The notes beneath the pieces were generated by a model, which was not told the DNA's origin, searched no databases, and saw nothing but the letters and a program-made list of their open reading frames with translations. Positions 56,100 through 64,000 of a stretch of DNA of 64,000 bases are shown piece after piece. Position 1 is the first letter of the stretch. Each line of letters begins with the position of its first letter. Position numbers and translations under genes: made by a program. Origin of the DNA: Notamacropus eugenii (lineage: Eukaryota; Chordata; Mammalia; Diprotodontia; Macropodidae). The stretch is taken from assembly GCF_028372415.1 (NCBI RefSeq), contig NC_092872.1, forward strand, positions 549,441,205 to 549,505,204, given 5' to 3'.

Positions 56100-57330
56100 A
56101 AAACAAACAAACAAAATCAATAAAAATAAGATTTTTTTCCATTCAATTGTTTTCTTTCTCCTAAATGCTTTCAATTTCATGTAACCAAAATTATTTTATC
56201 TTTTGTAATTGCTTTTATTCTTTATTTGTTTAAAAATGCATCTTTTACCTGTAGCTGTGAGAGGTATACAATCCATTTCTCTTTTATTTTTTTAATAGTA
56301 GGATATTTAATTATTAAAGTCATATATCCATCTAGAATGTATTGTATGCCATAAGATGATAGTCTAAGGCTAAGTCTAATTTCTGCCAGACTGCCTTCTA
56401 GTTTTCCTAGGAGTCCTTATCAAATAGGGAGTTTTTTTCTAAGTAATTTGTTTTCCATTTTATTAACACTGGCTTATGAAGTTCCATTGTTTCTGATTCT
56501 CCCTTCCTAGTCTGTTCCATTGATCTACCTCTCTTTTTTTTAACCAATACCAAATGATTTTGATCACTGCTGTTTTAAAATATAGTTTGGGACCTGGAAA
56601 TACTATTTCGTCTTTTCCATACCTCTTTTAACTATTTTCCTTGATATACTAGATCTTTTATTTTTCCAAATGAATTTTATGATTTTTATCAAGTTCTATA
56701 AAGTAACCTTTTGATAATTTTATTGGTATAGAAATAAAAGTACAAATTAACTTTGGTAGAACTGTCATTTTTATTATATTGGTCCTACTCAGCAATGGGC
56801 ACTGAATATTCGCTATTTAAGTTGTTCTTGATTTTCTTTCAAGGAGCACTTTGTACTTGAATCTACACAAGTTTTTTGTGTGCTTTAAGAGCTTGATCCT
56901 CAGATACTTTATTGATTTTGTAGTTATTTGGAATGGAATTCCTCTTTTTATTATTGCCCCTTGGATTTTGTTGTTATAACATAGAAATGCTGTTGATTTT
57001 TGAGGATTTTTCCTGTAACCTAAAACTTTGCCGAAGCCATTGTCTTAATTAGTATCTTTGTTGATTCCATTGGATAATCTAAGTAAACCATCATATCATC
57101 TGCATATAGAGATGTTTATATCCCCTTTACTTATCTTTATAACTTTAATTTCTTTCTCTTATCTTACTACTTTTGCTAGCATTTCCAGAACTATGTCAAA
57201 AAATGATGGGGAGAATGGGCATTCTTGCTTTATTCTTGTATTTCTTTGGAAAGACTCTAACATATCTCTATTATTTATAATCCTTTCTTTTGGTTTCAGA
57301 TACTTTTTAATGATTTTTTTTTAAGAAGTC
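56100..57330 (-). repeat. L1 ORF2 reverse-transcriptase region, decayed
   Basis: On the minus strand 57180-57080 reads as L1 RT: 'STIRQEKEIKGIK', then 'YADDMMVYLDYP' with the catalytic Y-A-D-D intact. Downstream, 'ASAKF.VTGKILKNQQHF' stands for the L1 'SG.KIN..KS..F' block. 56900-56150 is the remainder of ORF2, with many stops. Nothing else of the element is kept nearby. Confidence 0.82.
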
Positions 57331-58423
57331 TCTCTGTATACTCAGTAGGGTTGGGTTTGGGGTTTGTTTGGGTTTTTCTTAGCATAAATGAGTACCGTAC
57401 TTCAATTTAAATTTTTTTATTAAAAAGATTTTAAAAGAAATGTAAATGTAACTAACCAAGACCACCACAGATACATACAAATATACATATGCATATACAC
57501 ATATATATACAGCTATAGAGATATACATATCTATGTATGTATGTATGTATGTGTATGTATATGCATATATATGTAACTCAAGTCTCAAAGTCTGCTGCAT
57601 GGGAGTCTCTCATTAGTGAAGATCAATGCCTTGTGTCTGCTTAAAGAAAAAGGTGGAGTTGAAAAGAAAGAAGAGAGATCTTCTCATCAGGTTCTGCAGG
57701 GCTCTTCATCCTCTTCAGAGTCTTCTGGCTTGCATCTTCAAGAGAGATGATGAACAATACCAACCCCACTTCAGGTTGCTGAAGGGAAAAAAAGACTCTG
57801 CGAAGAAGCCGACATGCCATTCTTCATTGTGCTTGCTACACTAGAGACTTTGGGGAATTTCCCTTTGGGTGAGATCTGGGACTCTTCCTTTTGGCTGAGC
57901 TTGAGTCACCTTGCTCCCAATGGGAGAGCTCCTTCAATTTATATTGTATTGTCTGGTGTGTATGCACACGCATGCATGTACATACACACATACATATATG
58001 TATATATGCTTATATGTATGCTTTCTCTTATTTCTGTTTTGCTGTCAACTTGGATGAATGGATTTACTGGCTATGTATGTTCAGTGTGGAACTGGTATTC
58101 GGTGGGAAGGGTGTCAGGTTTTGGTTATAGAGCTTGGGACCCTCCTTCTACTACCAAGAAACAACGAGGAGTTTAGCTTAAATCTAATCATTATATTCTT
58201 TAGACTATAATAATTAAAGGAGCACATAAAAGCAATTTTAGCACAGTACCCATTCTCTCTAAGGACAGCAGAAGTGCCAGCTTCTGGCTCCAACCTCTTC
58301 CTTCTCCTGCTGGCAGGAATCAAAGCCTCCCTTGGAGAATGGTGGAAGAAGATGATAAGATATGTATCTCTTCTGGCCTTCCTATCAGCCACACATAATA
58401 CCCCTCATGCTACACATGGGGGG
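57331..58423. other. Unassigned sequence with a microsatellite
   Basis: 57610-58400 looks like one coherent element: 'ttggctgagcttgagtcacc' near 57890, 'tcaacttggatgaatggatt' near 58046, and 'ctaccaagaaacaacgagg' near 58150. I cannot assign it; an LTR or an old retroposon is possible. No coding frame is supported. Confidence 0.3.
57470..57574. repeat. (ATAC/GTAT)n imperfect palindromic microsatellite
   Basis: A left half rich in 'atacatac' and a right half rich in 'gtatgtat' can pair with each other. Confidence 0.88.
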
Positions 58424-58530
58424 CATATATATATATATACTGCATAAATATATATACTTGCATACATATAACACATTGGATATAATGAAGTGTCATATAT
58501 GTATATATGTAGGAATATATATGTAATATC
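58424..58530. repeat. AT-rich (TATA)n simple repeat
   Basis: 'catatatatatatatactgc' and variants. Confidence 0.9.
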
Positions 58531-59104
58531 ATCATACATCTATATGCCACCTTATTGCAGATGTGCAAAATGAAATACTTATAAGTTTTATTCCAATTTG
58601 CATTCTGTTTCTGAATATATCTCACCAGATATTCCGTTCCACATCAGCAGGGCTTACATCTTAACATTTTTGTATCTCCAATAGCATTTAATCTTCTTCT
58701 TTGCTCCTTGGTCCCACCACCCCCACCCTAACTTCCTGTTACTATCATCAACACCGAGTTTCTCTGCCAAGCAGGGGCAGGCCCTTAGAAACAACAAGCT
58801 AAAAAACAGAGAGGCCACAGAAGAATCAACTCCAAACAGACCTTCCGATCAGGAGGTTTCTGAGAGGCTGCATCTGAAAGAACACAGATCCCCAGATTTA
58901 TTGAGATGTACTAGGCAGCAGTTTTATCTATCATGTGATCACAGAAGAGAAGCAAAAAAGAGAAGGAGAGACTGAAGGGCTTCTGCTGTCATCCTCACAA
59001 TGGTTTAAGAGGAGTTCAATCCTAACTTCTGCCTTCAGCTACTCCTTATGTCATCATTTCTTAATTTCTCTTTCCTACTCCTGACTCACCTACATTATCT
59101 GGGA
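58531..59104. other. Unassigned sequence
   Basis: No recognised element. Confidence 0.35.
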
Positions 59105-59225
59105 ATCACAGGGTTTAAGGGCTAGAAGGGTCCTTAGAGATCACCTGATTCAATCCCTTTATTTTATACGCAGGGAAACTGAGGTCCGAGAAAAGAAATG
59201 ATTTGTTCAGTGTCACTCAGACATT
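59105..59225 (-). repeat. MIR fragment
   Basis: Antisense: 'aatcacagggtttaagggct', 'agaagggtccttagagatca', 'cagggaaactgaggtccgag'. Confidence 0.8.
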
Positions 59226-59694
59226 AAGTTATTCTTCTTCAGAAACAACAATAACAACCGCCAAAAACCTCACAGGAGAAGCCACAAATGAGCATAAGTG
59301 AATACATTGACTAAGCGAAGACCCAGATGTTTGACTCCACAGTGCTCGAACTCCACTGGGATTACTCATTTTTTAAAAAATGTTTTGCAAAACATGTTTT
59401 CAAGGCATGCCACTATGTGCATGCAAATTTGAAACACATTATGTTATTCTTTTCTAAATATAAATCAGAAATGCACTACGAGCCTTGCTAAAAGTTAGAT
59501 TAATGTCTCATAGGCATTCTCAATGTCCCTATTCTATAGCTAGGTGGTGTGATGTAAGAGTAGGACAGAGAAGCCACCCTAATCCCAAGATAGCTATGAA
59601 ATTCCGTCATTATAAATTCATTCCTTTGGCTCTTAAAGACTTTTGGTTTTCAGGAATCCCCTTTTAAAAGCATAGGTTTTCCTGGGAAGAAGAT
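59226..59694. other. Unassigned; two adjacent short palindromes
   Basis: 'cattttttaaaaaatg' (59367-59382) and 'gttttgcaaaac' (59382-59393) are perfect palindromes sharing one base. No larger element recognised. Confidence 0.4.
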
Positions 59695-59951
59695 TGTTCA
59701 GTCACTTTACAGTCATGTCTGACTCTTAGTGACACCATTTAGGGTTTTCTTGGCAGAGATCCTGAGGTGGTTTGCCATTTCCTTATCCAGCTCAGTTTAC
59801 AGTTGAGGTAACTGAGGCAAACAGTATTAAACAACTTGTCCAGGGGTCACACAGGAATTAAGTGTCTGAGCTCAGATTTGAACTCAGGAAGATGAATCTT
59901 TATGACTCTGGGCCTGGCACTCTATCTACTGCAATGCGTAGCTGCCCTGGG
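59695..59951 (-). mobile_element. RTE-tailed tRNA SINE
   Basis: Antisense tail 'agtcatgtctgactcttagt' comes first, then 'gagatcctgaggtggtttgc', the core 'cacacaggaattaagtgtct', and the head 'gcgtagctgccc'. Confidence 0.88.
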
Positions 59952-60208
59952 AGGAAGATTACCTTAAGTATATACCATCTTATTCTGGCTGATAAGACCA
60001 ACAACTAAGAGAAAGTTCCTCAGGAATGGGGTCCTGACAAAAGTCTGGAGAGCTCTGTAGGAAACAGGGAAGGAGAGAGATACACAGTAAGGAATCAAAT
60101 CAAATTCCCACTTGCTTCTTGCTTAGGGTAGACCCTAACCAGTTCCACACTTACATTCAATCACAAACATTCATAATAGTTACTGAAGCAAGTGCCTTGA
60201 GTAACAAT

Positions 60209-60462
60209 TTGTTGTTGTTGAGTCATTTTAGTCATGTACGACTCTTCATGACCCCATTTGGGGCTTTTTTGGTAAAAATACCTGAGTGGTTTGCCATTTC
60301 CTTCTCCACTCATTTTATAGCTGAGGAAACTGAGGCAAACAGGGTTAAGTCACTTGCTCAAGGTCACATTGTAAGTGTCTGAGGCCAGATTTGAACTCCA
60401 AAAGATTTATCTTCCTGACTCCAGGCCTGGCACTCTATTCACTTTGCCATCTTTCTGCCCCT
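60209..60462 (-). mobile_element. RTE-tailed tRNA SINE
   Basis: Antisense tail 'agtcatgtacgactcttcat', 'ggtttgccatttccttctcc', 'gctgaggaaactgaggcaaa', body 'gccagatttgaactccaaaa', head near 60455 'ctttctgccc'. Confidence 0.88.
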
Positions 60463-60559
60463 GGCACACAGTAGGCACTTCTTTGCAAACTCAAGGGCTA
60501 AAAAAAGTGATAGGACAGTAGAATTAAAAGAACTACAAGCTCAATATGAGTCAATAATG

Positions 60560-61060
60560 TGACATTCAATAAATTCAACAATAAAAACATTTATTAGGTG
60601 CCTATTACATGTCAGACACTGCAAAGTGCTGGGGATACAAAAAGAGGCAAAAGATAGTCCCTGGCCTCATGGAGCTTACAGTCTAATGGAAGAGACAACA
60701 TGCAAGTAAATATATACAAAGCAAGCTATATACAGGATAAACAGGAAATAATTAACAAGGCACTAGAATTAAGCAGGTTTGGGGAAGACTTCCTATAGGA
60801 AGTGGGATTTTATTTGGGACTTAAAGGGATCCAGGAAGGTCAGTAGTTGCAGTGGAGGAAGGAAAGCATTCCAGGCACAAGGGATAGCCAGAGAGAACTT
60901 CCAGAGCTGAGAAATGGAGTGTTCATATGAAAGACAAAAGAAGCTAATGCAATTTTGAGCTGCATTAAGAAAGGCAGAATCATTGGGGAAAAGAAAATGA
61001 TGGTGCCACTGTGCTCTGTTGTGGTCAGAAGATATCTGGAATATTACGTTCATCTCCCAC
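60560..61060 (-). repeat. L2 3' part, well preserved
   Basis: Antisense from the terminus 'tcaataaattcaacaataaa' through 'gcaaagtgctggggataca', 'catggagcttacagtctaat', 'ggatccaggaaggtcagta' and 'gcattccaggcacaagggat'. Confidence 0.87.
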
Positions 61061-61084
61061 TTATGGATTCTATGAGAAATGACG

Positions 61085-61175
61085 AGAGAGAAAATAATTT
61101 CTAGATCTAGAGAAGCTAAGTGACTAGTTCAAGGTGACACAGTTCTAAATCCAGTGCTCTTTTCACCATCCCACA
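61085..61175 (-). repeat. MIR fragment
   Basis: Antisense 'agtgactagttcaaggtgac' and 'ctaaatccagtgctcttttc'. Confidence 0.55.
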
Positions 61176-61559
61176 CATTTCTGGCATTCTGTGAGAAAGG
61201 GTTGAGGCAGAAGGATTAAGAAATATTAAGGTAATTTGAAGAAAAGAATTCAGAGAGAAGGACCTTAGAGAAGGAAAAGGAGAAGATAGTTGGCAAGGAA
61301 AGGTAAATAAGAAATGGTAAATGGAACAAATTTGTGGGTAAAGCAAATTAGCAGATGGGATTAATGGGTGGGGAGAAACCTCTGAGATTGATGTGAGTAG
61401 TAGGAGAAGGGGGGGTGAGAATTGTGGAACTGTGGAATTACTGTGACTAAGAAATGAAAGCTGGGTGTGGCTGTCATGTTTAATAAGAGGTTGTAGGTTG
61501 TAAAGACCTTAAAGAGGTACTTAGGAGAAAGACATAAAAACCCTCAACAGGGGGAATTT
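61176..61559. other. Unassigned purine-rich sequence
   Basis: No recognised element. It may include the 5' part of the L3/CR1 copy that follows. Confidence 0.3.
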
Positions 61560-62455
61560 TGCTGCAACTTGAATTGAGTGTTCAGTATTTGGATGCCATC
61601 TAAGTTCCAAGTGCAGGCTGATCTCCCTTCCAGAAAAGGTTGGTGAAAGGACTCAGGGAAGGCTTCTTCACATTTCAGGTAATCAGGGGCAATTAAATAT
61701 TCTTTTTAAAAATATAAATGGGATACAATGGGGGAGGGGAAGAAGAACATGAAGTAGAAGAGGAGAAATAACTGTCGGGAAGTTCAAGGGTAGAAAAGAT
61801 CACATAGGATGAAGACGGGAAGGCTAAGTACAACTATACAACAGAAACTAAAAACAAAAAAAACAAATGAAAGGCTCTTCCTTGAGGAGTTGTATGCTCT
61901 GAAGAGGAAGCAGTTGTTTGCCCTCCACGAATGGTACCACAGATCCACAGAAGATATTCACAGTAGGTGAGAGATCATACAGAAATGAGAGTACGGGAAG
62001 AATAATGGTGGTTGATGATTTCCTGCTCAGAAAGACCAAGTCAGTTCTTTGTCAACCTGATAACAACAGAGAGATCTACTGTCTGCCCCAACAAGTATCA
62101 AAACAAAGTGTCTAAAGACTTATCAAAATAGATGACTATCACCCACTTCTAGTGATTCACGTGGATATAAATGATGCTATTAGAAGGAATCCTGTATGTA
62201 TTGTCAAAGATTGCAGTCTTGGGAAGGAAACTGAAGCCCACAAGGGCAAAGGTTATGTCTTCCTTGCTGATACCAATTGAAGAATGCAAGGAAAGCAGAA
62301 GAAAAAAATTATTTAGGATATGAACAGGTGACTAAGAGGGTAGGTAATAGATGAAAATGGGATTTGGATTTCTAAACTATAGTTTAAAATGTAAGGATGA
62401 TGAACTCTTGGCCAGAGATAGAGTATACCTAACAAAACCTAGTAAGAACGGGTGC
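61560..62455 (+). repeat. L3/CR1 LINE ORF1 esterase-domain remnant
   Basis: Sense frames read 'RIMVVDDFLLRKTKSVLC' (about 61999-62052), then 'CLPQQV', then 'YHPLLVIHVDINDA' (about 62137-62178) and 'DELLARDRVYLTKPSK' (about 62398-62445). CR1-clade ORF1 proteins carry an SGNH-type esterase domain. The 'GDSLL' block with its nucleophile serine has become 'DDFLL', and the 'HVGTND' block has become 'HVDIND'. The histidine block stands as 'RDRVYLT', with the 'D-G-V-H-L' histidine changed to Y. The catalytic residues are therefore lost, as expected in a dead copy. Confidence 0.75.
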
Positions 62456-62465
62456 GCTTTTTTTT

Positions 62466-62705
62466 TGTCAAATCAAAACAACTTTGAAGTTTCACCTCAT
62501 GCCTGAAAAAGTGGCAAAGAATAATTAATGCTGGAGAAGCTGTGGAAAAACAGAAACATTGATATACTATAAGTGGAACTGTGAGTTGGTCTAAAAATTC
62601 TGGAAAACAATTTAGAATTATTCAAAGAAAAATGATTTAAAATGTTCATACCCTTTGACTCAGAGATCCCAGAGATTTACCCCAAGGAGGTCAATGACAA
62701 AAAGA
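62466..62705 (+). repeat. L1 ORF2 C-terminal fragment
   Basis: Sense: 'caaatcaaaacaactttgaag', 'ctggaaaacaatttagaatt', 'cataccctttgactcagaga'. Diverged and cut by the L2 that follows. Confidence 0.75.
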
Positions 62706-62845
62706 CCTCCAAGAAATCAATCAACAAATATTTATTAAGTATTTATTATGTCCTAGGCACTTTACTGGGGATGCAAAGAAAGGCCTTTAAGGAACTTACA
62801 TTCTAATGGGAAGAAACAATATAAAGAGGCAAATAATAAGATACT
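62706..62845 (-). repeat. L2 3' end
   Basis: Antisense terminus 'tcaacaaatatttattaagt', then 'gtcctaggcactttactggg' and 'aaggaacttacattctaatg'. Confidence 0.85.
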
Positions 62846-62979
62846 ACCAGTAGCAACAAAGAACTAGAAAAAAAGTAGATACTCATTGACTGTGAATTCA
62901 AATATTAGAAACTCAGACATTTTGGAGAGGTTGAATTGACTATTTTCTGAGGAACTATCCAGCTCTAAAATTATACAAT

Positions 62980-63115
62980 GCTTCCTCTGAAGCCACTTCC
63001 TTCTCTGGGTCCTGGTTTCCTCACCTAGAAGATAAGGGAATGGCCTAAGTGATTTCCTCCTCGGACATTCTACGTTCAAAAGTGACTTCCAATTCTGATA
63101 TTCTATGAGAAATAT
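62980..63115 (+). repeat. MIR
   Basis: Sense 'tggtttcctcacctagaaga' and tail 'acttccaattctgatattct'. Confidence 0.7.
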
Positions 63116-63539
63116 CAATCCTGCTTCCCCTGTCCCCACTACCTTCCCTAATCTCCCTACTAAGATTCAGCAGTCAGAGATCACCCTTAGGGAGAGTTCT
63201 TCCCAGGATGGAAACTGTTTCCAGTCATAACTCTTTTTTTAGACCATATATTCAAAGCTATGCCTAGGGCCCTGCAAATCTAAATCCATTTTTTAAAATG
63301 AGGAATGGGGAGAAAGATATGATTTTTATCTTTTAGTGCTAAAAAACACCTGAGGCTCAAACACATACATACCAATGACTCATAAACACCACTGCTCCCA
63401 GGGAGAAGGAACTGCCCTCCCCTTAAGAAAGCTGAGCTTTGGGAACAGGAAAACAGTGCTTGTTCCCGTAGTGTTAGCAGGTAGCTACAGAGTTGATTGT
63501 ACTCACAGGAAGGAATACAAGAGAACCAAATGAGACCTA
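63116..63539. other. Unassigned sequence
   Basis: No recognised element. A long minus-strand open frame covers 63675-63280 (131 codons), but it has no recognised motif and overlaps the next MIR, so I treat it as chance. Confidence 0.35.
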
Positions 63540-63700
63540 ATTTACTAGAGTCACAAAATATAAGAGCTGGAAGAGACTTTATTAGATTTTCCCAGATGAG
63601 GAAACTAAGGCCCGGAAAAATGAAAGTCACCAGTCCAATGTCAATACTAGGTATCAGAGACAAAACGTGAACCAAAGTGTTGTGACTCCAAATCTATTTG
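63540..63700 (-). repeat. MIR
   Basis: Antisense: 'agagtcacaaaatataagag', 'gaggaaactaaggcccggaa', 'actccaaatctatttgac'. Confidence 0.78.
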
Positions 63701-63719
63701 ACTATGGGAAGTGAAGGGG

Positions 63720-63825
63720 AGGGGAGGAAAGCCACATTTATTACATGCCTGCAATGTGATGGTCCAGGCTTCACTAAGTGCTTTACAAATATTATCTCAT
63801 TTGATCCTGCACTGACAGAGCAATG
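63720..63825 (-). repeat. MIR/MON1-type fragment
   Basis: Antisense: 'cacatttattacatgcctgc', 'gtgctttacaaatattatct', 'catttgatcctgcac'. Confidence 0.75.
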
Positions 63826-64000
63826 TAATTGGAGGTTTCTGGTGTTCCTGAGTAGCTTCCTTGTGTGCCTGCATACGTGTTCCCGCGTAGTCTGTGTGTG
63901 TTTATGTGCATTCTTAAATGATACGTGTTTACCTTGGGGAAGCCTTTCAGACCTGGCTCTGCTACAAGCTGCCTGAGATCTTAGACATCGATAGAAAACA
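63826..64000. other. Unassigned sequence at window end
   Basis: Nothing recognised. Confidence 0.35.

Noticed and set aside
63280..63675. 131-codon minus-strand open frame
   Set aside because: No recognised domain; its N-terminal part runs through a MIR; composition fits chance.

Overview
The window is nuclear DNA of a marsupial. The evidence is the repeat set: tRNA-headed SINEs whose 3' tail resembles that of BovB/RTE LINEs, a second marsupial tRNA-headed SINE with its own tail, marsupial-type L1 3' ends, ORF1-only L1 derivatives of the HAL1 ('half-L1') kind, and many L2, L3/CR1 and MIR/CORE-SINE copies. I cannot tell which marsupial. The DNA is AT-rich, has no CpG-island-like stretch and no open reading frame that I can assign to an intact host gene. 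It reads as intergenic DNA or a very large intron. Family assignments rest on recognising consensus-like sequence and residual protein motifs; no database was searched. || Layout. 1-14 kb: MIR/CORE-SINEs, a long L2 carrying reverse-transcriptase remnants (3.9-5.7 kb), and younger SINEs nested into L2 with clear target-site duplications (TSDs). 14.2-25.9 kb: the most structured part. It holds three L1-like elements with ORF1 but no ORF2. Copies A and B are on the minus strand and copy C on the plus strand. A contains a full-length processed pseudogene of ribosomal protein L3 (RPL3). B and C form an inverted repeat whose central 1.84 kb is almost identical, although the L1 sequence on both sides of it is clearly diverged. 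27-30.4 kb: a decayed old L1 with 5' region, ORF1 and endonuclease. 33-36 kb: L1 3' ends, one split by a composite SINE-tail element, then an L3/CR1 reverse-transcriptase fragment. 37.06-37.27 kb: a transposon-like imperfect palindrome. 39.8-41.6 kb: L2 split by L1. 42.4-49.99 kb: L2, SINE, MIR and L1 pieces, including two copies of one old-L1 segment, and an LTR-like end. 50-55 kb: the most repeat-poor part. 56-57.3 kb: antisense L1 reverse transcriptase. 59.7-62.7 kb: two RTE-tailed SINEs, L2, an L3/CR1 ORF1 esterase remnant and an L1 fragment. || No host genes act together here. The history that can be read is one of retrotransposition (L1 mobilising an RPL3 mRNA, LINE/SINE partners sharing tails), nesting, and probable gene conversion between inverted L1 copies.
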